DNA of 64,000 bases. It comes from Haemophilus haemolyticus. GTDB lineage: Bacteria > Pseudomonadota > Gammaproteobacteria > Enterobacterales > Pasteurellaceae. Below are positions 11,725-21,002 of the stretch, piece after piece (the stretch's first letter is position 1; each line of letters begins with the position of its first letter). Where the stretch lies: assembly GCF_001679045.1 (NCBI RefSeq), contig NZ_LYCK01000013.1, forward strand, positions 1-64,000, written 5' to 3'. The notes below the pieces were generated by a model. That model searched no databases. It had not been told where the DNA came from and saw only the letters and a list, made by a program, of their open reading frames with translations. Position numbers and translations under genes: made by a program.

Positions 11725-12399
11725 ATGAATACACAATTTAAACTTATTGGCTTTGATTTAGATGGCACCTTGGTAAATAGCTTGCCTGATTTGGCATTAT
11801 CGGTAAATTCAGCTTTGGCTGAATTTGATTTACCGCAAGCGCTAGAAGCATTAGTGTTAACTTGGATCGGTAATGGTGCGCCTGTATTAATTGCCCGTGC
11901 GTTGGATTGGGCGCAAAAACAAACAGGAAAAGTTTTAACTGAAGAAGAGATTAAGCAGGTAACAGAGCGTTTTAATTTTTATTATGGTGAGAATTTATGT
12001 AACGTCAGCTGCTTGTATCCGAATGTAAAAGAAACATTAGAAACCTTGAAAGAAAAAGGCTATGTCTTAGCAGTTGTTACCAATAAACCCACAAGACATG
12101 TTCAGCCAGTATTGGCCGCGTTTGGAATTGATCATTTATTTAGTGAAATGTTAGGTGGTCAGTCTTTACCTGCCATTAAACCACATCCAGGTCCGCTTTA
12201 TTATTTATGCGGAAAATTTGGTTTTGAACCACGTCAAGTGCTTTTCGTGGGCGATTCTAAAAATGATATTATCGCAGGCCACGCTGCAGGCTGTGCAGTT
12301 GTTGGTTTAACTTACGGTTACAATTATAATATCCCTATCAGTGAATCAAATCCAGATTGGGTGTTTGATGATTTTGCCCAGCTCTTAACGATTCTTTAA
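11725..12399 (+). CDS. gph: Phosphoglycolate phosphatase
   Basis: 224 residues of the HAD superfamily. Motif I is GFDLDGTLVNSLPD near the N-terminus, motif II is VVTNKP, and motif III/IV is IKPHPGPL followed by LFVGDSKNDIIAGHAAG. It hydrolyses 2-phosphoglycolate, for example from oxidative DNA repair. It follows rpe and precedes a terminator made of paired uptake signals. HAD enzymes are promiscuous, but the rpe-gph pairing supports the name. Confidence 0.92.
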   Translation: MNTQFKLIGFDLDGTLVNSLPDLALSVNSALAEFDLPQALEALVLTWIGNGAPVLIARALDWAQKQTGKVLTEEEIKQVTERFNFYYGENLCNVSCLYPNVKETLETLKEKGYVLAVVTNKPTRHVQPVLAAFGIDHLFSEMLGGQSLPAIKPHPGPLYYLCGKFGFEPRQVLFVGDSKNDIIAGHAAGCAVVGLTYGYNYNIPISESNPDWVFDDFAQLLTIL

Positions 12400-12417
12400 G
12401 TTTCTTATCTAACAAAA

Positions 12418-12443
12418 AAGTGCGGTAAAATTTCACCGCACTT
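12418..12443. terminator. Paired uptake signals acting as a terminator, gph / asnA
   Basis: AAGTGCGGT at 12418 and ACCGCACTT at 12435 form a stem, extended by AAAA/TTTC bases, with a T-rich run after it. It lies between convergent gph and asnA and can serve both strands. Confidence 0.8.
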
Positions 12444-12464
12444 CTTTTATCAAAGAAATTATTT

Positions 12465-13457
12465 TTAAAGAATGTTTGAAAATTCTTCTAACATTTCTTT
12501 TGGCCATACGCTTGATTGCACTTCACCGATATGTTTTTTACGAAGTAAAAGCATCGCTAAGCGAGATTGACCGATACCACCGCCGATAGTTAATGGTAAT
12601 TTCCCGCTTAATAAATCTTGGTGCCAATCCATTTTTAAACGGTCTTCATCACCCGTTAGGCCAACTTGTAAGCGTAATGCACTTTCATCTACGCGAATGC
12701 CCATTGAGGAAAGTTCAAATGCTTTGCCTAATTGGTCGTTCCATACCAAAATATCACCGTTTAAGCCTTTGTAGCCATTTTCAGATTCAGTTGTCCAGTC
12801 ATCATAGTCTGGTGCTCGACCATCGTGAGGTTTACCATCTGAAAGTTTTCCGCCAATTCCGATCAAGAATACTGCGCCGTATTCTTTACAAATTGCGTTT
12901 TCACGTTCTTTACTGCTTAAATCTGGATAGCGTTTTACTAAATCTTCGCTATGCACAAAGGTAATGTGTTTTGGAAGAATTGAAGGGATATCAAAACGTG
13001 CTTCTACGGCTAATTCTGTTAAACGAATAGCACGATAAATAGAATTTACCGTTTCTTTTAAGTATGCAAAGTTACGACGACCTTCAGGAATCACTTTTTC
13101 CCAGTCCCATTGATCCACATAAACAGAGTGAGTTGGATCAAGAGAATCTTCATCTGGACGCAATGCTTTCATATGAACAAACAAGCCTTCGCCTTCTTTA
13201 AAGTTGAAGCGAGCAAGGGTATGGCGTTTCCATTTTGCAAGAGAATGTACTACTTCAAATACGGCATTTGGAATACATTTCACGTTAACTTGAACGGCTT
13301 TCTCAATGCCAGATAAGTTATCTTGCATTCCGTTACCCACTTGGCTCAAGATAGGGCCTTGTACTTCAATAATGCCAAGTTGTTCAATAAGATTTTGGGT
13401 GAAGGTATTCTTCACAAAACTGATTTCTTGTTGTTGTAAAATAAATGTCTTTTTCAT
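12465..13457 (-). CDS. asnA: Aspartate-ammonia ligase (asparagine synthetase A)
   Basis: 330 residues, the same as E. coli AsnA. The class II aminoacyl-tRNA-synthetase-like core shows [23 protein letters not shown] and the C-terminal [16 protein letters not shown]. It makes asparagine from aspartate, ammonia and ATP. It is divergent from asnC, whose product activates asnA when asparagine is low in E. coli. Confidence 0.97.
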   Translation of the reverse strand: MKKTFILQQQEISFVKNTFTQNLIEQLGIIEVQGPILSQVGNGMQDNLSGIEKAVQVNVKCIPNAVFEVVHSLAKWKRHTLARFNFKEGEGLFVHMKALRPDEDSLDPTHSVYVDQWDWEKVIPEGRRNFAYLKETVNSIYRAIRLTELAVEARFDIPSILPKHITFVHSEDLVKRYPDLSSKERENAICKEYGAVFLIGIGGKLSDGKPHDGRAPDYDDWTTESENGYKGLNGDILVWNDQLGKAFELSSMGIRVDESALRLQVGLTGDEDRLKMDWHQDLLSGKLPLTIGGGIGQSRLAMLLLRKKHIGEVQSSVWPKEMLEEFSNIL

Positions 13458-13611
13458 TTTGATAACCTTTTTTTAATGAGGAGTAATATTTTTGAGTATT
13501 ATTCAATAAATTATGATTTTATTTCAAGTATTTTATTTACTTTCTTATTTTTATTGAATATTATCTAAATCAGAAAAGAAAAATTAAATAAAATCTAAAG
13601 GAGGCGATTTT
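13458..13611. promoter_or_regulatory. asnA-asnC divergent control region
   Basis: Extremely AT-rich 154 bp with runs of A/T and TTATTTAC/ATAAATAC-like repeats, consistent with an Lrp/AsnC-family target. asnC has a very strong ribosome binding site (AAAGGAGG). No single operator could be delimited by eye. Confidence 0.5.
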
Positions 13612-14064
13612 ATGCACAATATTGACAGTTTAGATCGGCAAATCTTACGTGTACTCACCAAAGATGCGAGAACTCCCTATGCCGAAATGGCTAAAAACTT
13701 TGGCGTCAGTCCGGGAACGATTCATGTGCGAGTAGAAAAAATGCGCCAATCGGGCATTATTGAAGGCACGAAGGTGATCATTGATGAGCGTAAATTAGGT
13801 TATGACGTATGCTGTTTTATCGGCATTATTCTAAAAAGCGCAAAAGATTATGAGAAAGTGATCAAAAAGCTAGAAAATTTTGATGAAGTAGTTGAAGCCT
13901 ATTATACAACGGGCAATTACTCCATTTTCTTAAAGGTGATGACACACACAATTGCAGAATTACATTCTGTTTTGGCGACCAAGATTCAGTTAATTGATGA
14001 AATTCAATCCACTGAAACCTTGATTTCAATGCAAAATCCAATTTTGCGAGATATCAAACCTTAA
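13612..14064 (+). CDS. asnC: Lrp/AsnC-family regulator AsnC
   Basis: 150 residues. The N-terminal helix-turn-helix (TPYAEMAKNFGVSPGTIHVR) is followed by the RAM ligand-binding domain (VVEAYYTTGNYSIFLKVM). AsnC senses asparagine and controls asnA and its own gene. The divergent arrangement with asnA is the classic one. An uptake signal sits just after the stop at 14074. Confidence 0.95.
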   Translation: MHNIDSLDRQILRVLTKDARTPYAEMAKNFGVSPGTIHVRVEKMRQSGIIEGTKVIIDERKLGYDVCCFIGIILKSAKDYEKVIKKLENFDEVVEAYYTTGNYSIFLKVMTHTIAELHSVLATKIQLIDEIQSTETLISMQNPILRDIKP

Positions 14065-14089
14065 GAAAATAGAAAGTGCGGTGAAATTT

Positions 14090-14485
14090 TTATTCAAATT
14101 TATCCTGATGTTTAAATTTCAATAAATCTCTCCGCTCTTTTTTATTTGGGCGACGATCGGGATGGGGCATGGAAAGGGAGTTATTTTTTCTTGCCCATGC
14201 TATTTCTTCTCTTTTTTTCACGCTATTTTCGGTTTCTTGATAGAGTAATTGTGCCTCTGGCGCACCTCGGCGTTGATCGCTTAAGGCGATAATTTTTATT
14301 TCTTTTTCTTCGTTTCCTTGACGAAGTTTTAACATTGCGCCTACTTCCACAATTTTACTTACTTTCGCACGTTGATTGTTGTAATGCACTTTGCCACTTT
14401 CAATCATGGCTTTAGCAATGCTACGTGTTTTGTAAAATCGCGCAGCCCACAACCATTTATCTAATCTGACTTCTTTTTCTTCCAT
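14090..14485 (-). CDS. hslR: Heat-shock protein 15, ribosome-associated (HslR)
   Basis: 131 residues. An N-terminal S4 RNA-binding domain (VRLDKWLWAARFYKTRSIAK) is followed by a basic tail (RRPNKKERRDLLKFKHQ). Hsp15 binds stalled 50S subunits that still carry peptidyl-tRNA and helps recycle them. In E. coli it is heat inducible and lies near nudE; here the two are adjacent and divergent. Confidence 0.93.
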   Translation of the reverse strand: MEEKEVRLDKWLWAARFYKTRSIAKAMIESGKVHYNNQRAKVSKIVEVGAMLKLRQGNEEKEIKIIALSDQRRGAPEAQLLYQETENSVKKREEIAWARKNNSLSMPHPDRRPNKKERRDLLKFKHQDKFE

Positions 14486-14555
14486 TTGTGAATTTCTCTT
14501 TTGCTATTTTGTGGTACAGTTTGTCCCAATCCTATCACAAAATAAAGGAAAACTT

Positions 14556-15113
14556 ATGTTATCCGATTCATCCAAAAAATTACCTAAAATTCTTACCGCA
14601 CAAGTTGTTGCTAAGTCTCGTTTATTTGAAATTTAGTCTGTTGATTTGGCGTTTTCTAATGGGGAATTACGTACTTATGAGCGTTTCAAACCCGGTAATC
14701 AACAGGCTGTTATGATGGTTCCCATTGATGGGGATGATCTTTTATTGATTCGTGAGTATTCAGTTGGCACAGAACGTTATGAATTAGGATTTCCGAAAGG
14801 CGGCGTAGATAAAGATGAAGAACCGAAAGAGGCAGCAAACCGTGAATTAAAGGAAGAGTTGGAGCTAGGGGCCAATAAAATTGATTTCTTGCGTACGGTG
14901 ATTACCAATCCAAGTTATATGCGTAGCGTTATGCATATTTTTGTTGCTCAGGATTTTTATCCTTGCCAGTTAGAAGGCGATGAGCCTGAACCGTTAGAAA
15001 TTGTTCGCTTTCCGTTGTCGAAAATTGATGAGTTACTTGCAGACCCAAGTTTCAATGAGGCTAGAAATTTAACCGCGCTTTATTCCTTGAAAGATTATTT
15101 AAGCCAAAAATAA
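14556..15113 (+). pseudogene. nudE: NudE Nudix hydrolase, interrupted by an in-frame TAG
   Basis: From the ATG at 14556 (after AAAGGAAAACTT) the frame reads MLSDSSKKLPKILTAQ, then KSRLFEI, then TAG at 14634-14636, and continues in frame as SVDLAFSNGELRTYERFKPG to 15113. E. coli NudE has RSRLFTVESVDLEFSNG, so the TAG replaces a Glu codon (GAG to TAG). The Nudix box is present (ANRELKEELELGA), although the usual glycine after EEx is Glu. NudE cleaves ADP-ribose, NADH and Ap3A. It may be a pseudogene, a sequencing error, or restart at TTG 14646 giving a 155-residue protein. Confidence 0.85.
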
Positions 15114-15168
15114 TAGGCTTAATTTAATTATCGTTCTCTCATTTTCCCCTTTTGAAGGGGAAAATCAT

Positions 15169-15206
15169 GGCTAGCCAGATGAACATCACTCTGAGTTAGC
15201 CTTTTT
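15169..15206 (+). terminator. Probable terminator after nudE
   Basis: GGCTAGC pairs with GTTAGCC, and CAGA with TCTG, in a bulged hairpin ended by five T. A second small hairpin CCCCTTTTGAAGGGG precedes it at 15147-15160. Together they close the nudE transcript upstream of the OPT gene. Confidence 0.6.
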
Positions 15207-15356
15207 AGCTTATCTATAAATAAAAAATCATTCAAATATTCCCCTTTTTATTAAATATTTTCTAACAATCTCAAATTTCCCTTTAAAAAACTTGAAAAAA
15301 TACTCGATTTTTGACAATGTTTAGGTGTTTTCTTTTTTTACTCAAGGAACATTTTT

Positions 15357-17345
15357 ATGCATAACGAAAACTTAAAAGAATTGACCGTTCGAGGAATTAT
15401 CCTCGGCGCATTGATTACAGTGATTTTCACTGCATCCAATGTGTATCTCGGTCTAAAAGTGGGGATGACATTCGCGTCATCTATTCCAGCGGCCGTTATT
15501 TCTATGGCTGTGCTCAAATTTTTCAAAGATTCTAGTATCCTTGAAAATAACATGGTGCAAACACAAGCATCTTCAGCGGGGACACTTTCTTCTGTGATCT
15601 TCGTCTTACCAGGCTTATTAATGATGGGTTACTGGCAAGACTTCCCGTTCTGGCAAACCATGTTGATTTGTGCTGCGGGTGGTACATTGGGCGTGTTATT
15701 CACCATTCCATTACGCCGTGCGATGGTAGTAAATAGTGATTTACCTTACCCTGAAGGCGTAGCGGCTGCAGAAATCTTAAAAGCGGGTAATCATGCAGAT
15801 GGCGATAGCGGCGTGAAAGATATTGCTTACGGTGGTGTTTTAGCGGGATTAGTTGCATTTTTAACGAACGGTTTACGCGTGATGGCTGATGGTGCAAGCG
15901 CTTGGATTCAAACTAGTAAAGCGGCTTTCCAATTACCAATGGGCTTCTCCCTTGCCTTGCTTGGTGCGGGTTATTTAATTGGTATCGTAGGCGGTATAGC
16001 GATGTTAATCGGTGTTATTTTGACTTGGGGTGTGGCTGTGCCATATTTCACGATGTCAGGTGATATCGCAGCAGACGCAAGCTTAATTGATGCCGCAATG
16101 GTGGTTTGGAAAACGAAAGTACGCTTTATTGGTGTAGGTACGATTGGTATTGCAGCGATTTGGACATTACTTATTTTAATGAAACCAATGATTGAAGGGA
16201 TGGTACATTCTTTCCGTATGTTGAAAGGTGGACAGGCTGAATCTGAGCATCGCGTTGATATCGACCTTTCTCCAAAAACAATGATTTATATCTTAATCGC
16301 AACAGTTGTGTTAATTGTTATTTCATTACACCACTTTATCGCGGCTGCACCGATTTCACCTGAGCTTTCCATTTTATTAGTTGTAGTTTGTACTTTCTTA
16401 GCGGTATTTATCGGATTCTTCGTGGCTGCAGCTTCTGGTTATATGGCGGGTTTAGTAGGTTCATCTTCAAGTCCAATTTCTGGTATCGGGATTATTTCTG
16501 TTATCGTGATTTCATTGGTATTGGTGTCAATAGGTAATGCATCTGGCTTATTTGAAACCGTAGATGGTCAGAAATTTTTGACCGCACTTACACTCTTTAC
16601 TGCGTCAATTGTATTAACCACAGCAACAATTTCTAATGATAACTTGCAAGATTTAAAAACCGGTTTATTAGTGGATGCGACACCTTGGCGTCAACAAGTC
16701 GCATTAATTATCGGCTGCTTTGTCGGTGCACTTGTTATCGCGCCAGTATTAGAAATTTTATATCATGCGTATGGTTTCAGCGGTGCGTTGCCACGTCCAG
16801 ATATGGATCCTTCACAAGCCCTATCTGCACCACAAGCAACATTAATGACCACCATTTCTCAAGGTATTTTCACAAATAAATTGGAATGGACTTATATTTT
16901 AACTGGTGTAGGTTTAGGTGCTGTGTTAATTACGATTGATGCATTCTTGAAAAAAGTCAGCAACAAAGTCTTTGGCTTGCCAGTTATTGCTGTGGGGATT
17001 GGTATTTACTTACCACCATCAATTAATATGCCTGTGATTGTCGGAGCATTCTTAGCGTGGATCATGACTCGTCATATTGCAAAACTTGGTAACAAAGAAG
17101 TGTCAGCTAAAGCAGAACGTTTCGGTACGCTTTTCTCTGCAGGTTTAATCGTAGGTGAAAGCTTAATGGGTGTCATTTTAGCATTCATTATTGCAGCTTC
17201 TGTTACTACTGGTGGTTCTGAAGCGCCATTATCCTTAAATCTTGAAAACTGGGATACTATTGGCGAGTGGTTAGGTTTAATTGTCTTTATCGTGGGCATT
17301 GTGATTTTTGCATCTCGCGTATTACGTGCGAAAAAATCTGATTAA
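15357..17345 (+). CDS. OPT-family oligopeptide/metal-chelate transporter
   Basis: 662 residues with about 14-16 hydrophobic membrane segments. It starts in LTVRGIILGALITVIFTASN and carries NVYLGLKVGMTFASSIPAAV, typical of the bacterial OPT family. Members carry short peptides or metal chelates across the inner membrane; the substrate here cannot be inferred. ATG 15357 follows CAAGGAAC. A strong terminator ends the gene at 17364-17395. Confidence 0.88.
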   Translation: MHNENLKELTVRGIILGALITVIFTASNVYLGLKVGMTFASSIPAAVISMAVLKFFKDSSILENNMVQTQASSAGTLSSVIFVLPGLLMMGYWQDFPFWQTMLICAAGGTLGVLFTIPLRRAMVVNSDLPYPEGVAAAEILKAGNHADGDSGVKDIAYGGVLAGLVAFLTNGLRVMADGASAWIQTSKAAFQLPMGFSLALLGAGYLIGIVGGIAMLIGVILTWGVAVPYFTMSGDIAADASLIDAAMVVWKTKVRFIGVGTIGIAAIWTLLILMKPMIEGMVHSFRMLKGGQAESEHRVDIDLSPKTMIYILIATVVLIVISLHHFIAAAPISPELSILLVVVCTFLAVFIGFFVAAASGYMAGLVGSSSSPISGIGIISVIVISLVLVSIGNASGLFETVDGQKFLTALTLFTASIVLTTATISNDNLQDLKTGLLVDATPWRQQVALIIGCFVGALVIAPVLEILYHAYGFSGALPRPDMDPSQALSAPQATLMTTISQGIFTNKLEWTYILTGVGLGAVLITIDAFLKKVSNKVFGLPVIAVGIGIYLPPSINMPVIVGAFLAWIMTRHIAKLGNKEVSAKAERFGTLFSAGLIVGESLMGVILAFIIAASVTTGGSEAPLSLNLENWDTIGEWLGLIVFIVGIVIFASRVLRAKKSD

Positions 17346-17363
17346 TCTTTAAATTTATTTTAG

Positions 17364-17395
17364 AATAGGCTACCTTTTGGATAGCCTATTTTTTT
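17364..17395 (+). terminator. Intrinsic terminator after the OPT gene
   Basis: Perfect 9-bp stem AATAGGCTA / TAGCCTATT with a CCTTTTGGA loop and a run of T. The T-run ends 3 bp before the ATG of the next gene. Confidence 0.88.
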
Positions 17396-17398
17396 ATT

Positions 17399-17815
17399 AT
17401 GAAATCTTACTTAAAAACACTTATTTTTTTCCCTCTGATTTTACAGGTAATCGTCACCGCACTTTTGATTTGGTTCGATGATGATTCAAGTGGCGTTATC
17501 GTTCCTTTTTCTAGTTATGCTCTCACGGCATTTCTTCTCGCCACCATTCCCGCATTTTTAACCGTACTTTTAGCCGCAAAATTCCGTTACACACGTTATA
17601 ACATTGCTTCTATTGTATTAGTTTCATCGATCATTTCATTTGTTTACTGCAATATGGCATCTTATTTTTATTTGTTATTGCTCGGCGAACAAGAAACGTC
17701 CTTTTGGGGCTGGTTGACAGAAGGGGGATTATCTCTAGGTCTAATAAGCACATGCGGAATGGTATTTTATGCTCTGTTTGTTATGCCGTGGTTGCTGCCA
17801 AAAACAAGAGAATAA
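17399..17815 (+). CDS. Small inner-membrane protein of unknown function
   Basis: 138 residues with four predicted membrane segments: LKTLIFFPLILQVIVTALL, then ALTAFLLATIPAFLTVLLA, then IASIVLVSSIISFVYC, and a C-terminal LGLISTCGMVFYALFVM. I recognise no functional motif. The start is odd: the ATG lies 3 bp after the T-run of a perfect terminator and has no Shine-Dalgarno sequence, so expression may depend on readthrough. The stop is 4 bp before the cysQ ATG, so the two are probably co-transcribed. An uptake signal lies inside the gene at 17456. Confidence 0.75.
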   Translation: MKSYLKTLIFFPLILQVIVTALLIWFDDDSSGVIVPFSSYALTAFLLATIPAFLTVLLAAKFRYTRYNIASIVLVSSIISFVYCNMASYFYLLLLGEQETSFWGWLTEGGLSLGLISTCGMVFYALFVMPWLLPKTRE

Positions 17816-17819
17816 TTTT

Positions 17820-18629
17820 ATGCTCACGCTAAACGAACACTTACTTAACCAAGTATTGCTGATTGCTTACCAAGCGGGTAAGCATTTGCAACAGTTTTAT
17901 CAAAAACAGGTTCATGTCGAATTGAAAGAAGACAACACGCCTGTAACGGAAGCGGATCTTTTTGTGAGCCAATTTTTAACAGAAAAATTGACCGCGCTTT
18001 TCCCTAATGTCCCAGTTCTTTCTGAAGAAAATTGTCATATTTCCTTTGAAGAACGTAAAAATTGGAAAGAATATTGGTTGATTGATCCTCTTGATGGCAC
18101 ACGACAATTTATTAATCGTACCGATCAATTTTCTGTTTTGATAACCTTAGTTCGTAAAAATAAACCAGTGTTAAGCGTTATTCATGCGCCAGTTTTATCG
18201 ATAACTTATTATGCAATGCGTGATTTCGGTGCGTTTAAAAAACAACTCGAACAGGTAAAAAAACTCACTAAAAACACGACAAATTTTGACAGCCCTTTAC
18301 GAATTGCGGTGGGTGCAACCACTTCACAAGAAAAAGTGCGGTCGATTTTGCCGAAGGATTTTCCTTGTGAATTTGTTGTGGTTGGTTCAAGTAGCTTAAA
18401 AAGCGGTTTAGTGGCTGAAGGTGCAGTAGATTGTTATGTTCGTTTAGGACAAACTGGCGAATGGGATACCGCTGGCGCTGAAGTCCTACTGGGTGAAACT
18501 CATGGTGCTATTTTTGACTCTCATTTTGAGCCTTTAACCTATAACCAACGCGAAACCTTGATTAATCCGCATTTTGTTATGGTGGCCGATCAATCGCTCG
18601 ATTGGCGTTCTATCTTTCAATTTAATTGA
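17820..18629 (+). CDS. cysQ: 3'(2'),5'-bisphosphate nucleotidase CysQ
   Basis: 269 residues of the inositol-monophosphatase superfamily. Metal-binding motifs are VTEADLFVSQ, the SEEN glutamate, IDPLDGTRQFINRT and the C-terminal GEWDTAGAEVLLGE. It dephosphorylates 3'-phosphoadenosine 5'-phosphate from sulfate assimilation and related reactions. I used ATG 17820, because the frame upstream overlaps the preceding membrane protein gene. zwf follows after 74 bp. Confidence 0.9.
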   Translation: MLTLNEHLLNQVLLIAYQAGKHLQQFYQKQVHVELKEDNTPVTEADLFVSQFLTEKLTALFPNVPVLSEENCHISFEERKNWKEYWLIDPLDGTRQFINRTDQFSVLITLVRKNKPVLSVIHAPVLSITYYAMRDFGAFKKQLEQVKKLTKNTTNFDSPLRIAVGATTSQEKVRSILPKDFPCEFVVVGSSSLKSGLVAEGAVDCYVRLGQTGEWDTAGAEVLLGETHGAIFDSHFEPLTYNQRETLINPHFVMVADQSLDWRSIFQFN

Positions 18630-18703
18630 TTGGTTCGATTGGTTTTTTTCTCTAGAATACGGCATTATTTTCGACATTACTCGGAATCTTATAAGGAATA
18701 ATT

Positions 18704-20188
18704 ATGCAAACTGATAATAACTGTATCGTCATCTTTGGCGCGTCTGGTGACTTAACTCACCGTAAACTCATTCCAGCTCTTTATAATCTCTACAAAATTG
18801 GACGTTTGAGTGAAAACTTTTCCGTTCTAGGTGTTGCACGTTCTGAGTTGAACGATGAAACTTTCCGCGAAAAAATGCGTGAGGCGTTAATCCATAATGA
18901 AGAAACAACACCAGAAACCTTAGATGCTTTCTGCTCTCATCTTTATTACCAAGCGGTGAATACTTCTGATGCGCAAGATTATGGCAAACTTGTTCCACGT
19001 TTAGACGAACTTCACGATAAATATCAAACTTGTGGTAACACCCTTTACTATATGTCCACTCCGCCAAGTCTTTATGGCGTGATTCCTGAGTGTTTGGCTG
19101 CACATGGTTTAAATACGGAAGAATATGGTTGGAAACGCATTATCGTTGAAAAACCGTTTGGTTATGATGAAAAAACAGCGCAAGCATTAGACGTACAAAT
19201 CCACCGTTTCTTTGAAGAACACCAAATTTATCGTATTGACCATTATTTAGGTAAAGAAACCGTTCAAAACTTGCTCGTATTACGTTTTTCAAATGGTTGG
19301 TTTGAACCGCTTTGGAACCGTAATTTCATTGATTATGTGGAAATTACTGGCGCAGAATCTATAGGCGTGGAAGAGCGCGGTGGCTATTATGATGGTTCTG
19401 GCGCAATGCGCGATATGTTCCAAAACCATTTATTGCAAGTATTAGCGATGGTGGCAATGGAGCCGCCAGCGATTATTAATGCGAATTCAATGCGTGATGA
19501 AGTGGCAAAAGTGATGCATAGTTTGCGTCCATTAACTGCCGAGGATATGGAGCATAATCTCGTTTTAGGTCAATACACTGCGGCTGAAATTAACGGCAAA
19601 ATGGAAAAGGGCTATTTAGAAGAAAAAGGCGTACCGGCAGATTCTCGCACTGAAACCTACATCGCATTGCGTTGTGAAATTGAAAACTGGCGCTGGGCGG
19701 GGGTGCCGTTCTATGTCCGTACGGGTAAACGCTTACCGGCTCGAGTGACTGAAATTGTGATCCATTTTAAAACTACGCCACATCCTGTGTTCAGCCAAAA
19801 TGCACCAGAGAATAAATTGATTATTCGTATTCAACCTGATGAAGCAATTTCAATGCGTTTTGGTTTGAAAAAACCAGGCGCAGGTTTTGAAGCGAAAGAA
19901 GTATCAATGGATTTCCGTTATGCAGATTTAGCAGGCGCACAAGTATTAACCGCTTATGAACGCTTATTGTTAGATGCGATGAAAGGCGATGCAACCTTGT
20001 TTGCTCGTACTGATGCTGTGCATGCTGCATGGAAATTTGTGCAACCGATTTTAGATTACAAAGCTAATGGTGGTCGTATTCACGAATATGAAGCCGGCAC
20101 TTGGGGCCCTGTGGCAGCCGATAAATTAATTGCAAAACAAGGCAAGGTGTGGCGTAAACCAACAGGTTTAATGAAGAAAAAAGTTTAA
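18704..20188 (+). CDS. zwf: Glucose-6-phosphate 1-dehydrogenase
   Basis: 494 residues. The Rossmann motif is [19 protein letters not shown], and the active-site stretch is [14 protein letters not shown] with the catalytic His nearby. It oxidises glucose 6-phosphate to 6-phosphogluconolactone and makes NADPH, the first step of the oxidative pentose phosphate pathway. TATAAGGAATAATT precedes the ATG. pgl lies directly downstream and gnd three genes further on. Confidence 0.97.
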   Translation: MQTDNNCIVIFGASGDLTHRKLIPALYNLYKIGRLSENFSVLGVARSELNDETFREKMREALIHNEETTPETLDAFCSHLYYQAVNTSDAQDYGKLVPRLDELHDKYQTCGNTLYYMSTPPSLYGVIPECLAAHGLNTEEYGWKRIIVEKPFGYDEKTAQALDVQIHRFFEEHQIYRIDHYLGKETVQNLLVLRFSNGWFEPLWNRNFIDYVEITGAESIGVEERGGYYDGSGAMRDMFQNHLLQVLAMVAMEPPAIINANSMRDEVAKVMHSLRPLTAEDMEHNLVLGQYTAAEINGKMEKGYLEEKGVPADSRTETYIALRCEIENWRWAGVPFYVRTGKRLPARVTEIVIHFKTTPHPVFSQNAPENKLIIRIQPDEAISMRFGLKKPGAGFEAKEVSMDFRYADLAGAQVLTAYERLLLDAMKGDATLFARTDAVHAAWKFVQPILDYKANGGRIHEYEAGTWGPVAADKLIAKQGKVWRKPTGLMKKKV

Positions 20189-20200
20189 TTAATCTAATTG

Positions 20201-20259
20201 GGTGGGCTTTAGCCCACCTCTCGTAATATCGAACATAATAAATTGTGGGCTAAAGCCCA
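20201..20259 (+). repeat. Two related dyads between zwf and pgl
   Basis: GGTGGGC-TTTA-GCCCACC at 20201-20218 and TGGGC-TAAA-GCCCA at 20246-20259 share the core GGGCTWWAGCCC. The first begins 12 bp after the zwf stop and lacks a good T-run, so it is more likely an mRNA-stability or attenuating hairpin than a full terminator. The second sits just before the pgl ribosome binding site and could mask it. Confidence 0.75.
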
Positions 20260-20270
20260 ACGGAAAATCA

Positions 20271-20969
20271 ATGAACTATATCAGCTTCCCAACGGCTCAA
20301 CACGCAGTCGATAAAATTGCTCAAGAATTTGTGATTTATAGTCAATTAAATCATCCCGTACATATTTCCCTTTCTGGTGGTTCAACGCCTAAGTTGCTAT
20401 TTAAAACCTTAGCAAAATCACCTTATGTTGAACAAATTAACTGGAAAAATCTGCATTTTTGGTGGGGAGATGATCGTATGGTTCCGCCATCTGATCCTGA
20501 AAGCAATTATGGCGAAGTGCAGAAACTCTTATTCGATCACATTCAAATTCCAGCAGAAAATATTCACCGAATTCGCGGTGAAAATGAACCGCACTTTGAG
20601 CTCAAACGTTTCGAAGAAGAATTAAGTGCAGTCATTCCAAACGGTGTTTTTGATTGGATCATTTTAGGCATGGGAACTGATGGTCATACCGCTTCTCTCT
20701 TCCCACATCAAACCAATTTTGATGATGAAAACCTTGCTGTCATTGCTAAGCACCCTGAAAGTGGTCAAATTCGCATTTCTAAAACAGCCAAACTCATTGA
20801 ACAAGCCAAACGCATTACCTATTTGGTCACCGGCGAAAGCAAAGCGGATATTTTAAAAGAAATTAAAACAACACCCGCTGAAAACCTGCCTTATCCTGCA
20901 GCAAAAATTAAAGCGAAAAATGGGGTAACGGAATGGTATTTGGATAAAGTGGCAGCGAAATTGCTATAA
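20271..20969 (+). CDS. pgl: 6-phosphogluconolactonase
   Basis: 232 residues of the SugarP isomerase/DevB family. Motifs are ISLSGGSTPKLLFKTLA, WWGDDRMVPPSDPESNY and ILGMGTDGHTASLFP. It hydrolyses 6-phosphogluconolactone, the product of Zwf. The ATG at 20271 follows ACGGAAAATCA; an upstream in-frame ATG at 20202 would place the dyads inside the protein and is rejected. Confidence 0.95.
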   Translation: MNYISFPTAQHAVDKIAQEFVIYSQLNHPVHISLSGGSTPKLLFKTLAKSPYVEQINWKNLHFWWGDDRMVPPSDPESNYGEVQKLLFDHIQIPAENIHRIRGENEPHFELKRFEEELSAVIPNGVFDWIILGMGTDGHTASLFPHQTNFDDENLAVIAKHPESGQIRISKTAKLIEQAKRITYLVTGESKADILKEIKTTPAENLPYPAAKIKAKNGVTEWYLDKVAAKLL

Positions 20970-21002
20970 CAAGTTAAGTATCAAATATCGCAGGCTTGTA
21001 AA

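Noticed and set aside
14488-14715. 75-codon frame overlapping the start of nudE
   Set aside because: It overlaps the nudE frame and the hslR promoter; the translation has no family resemblance.
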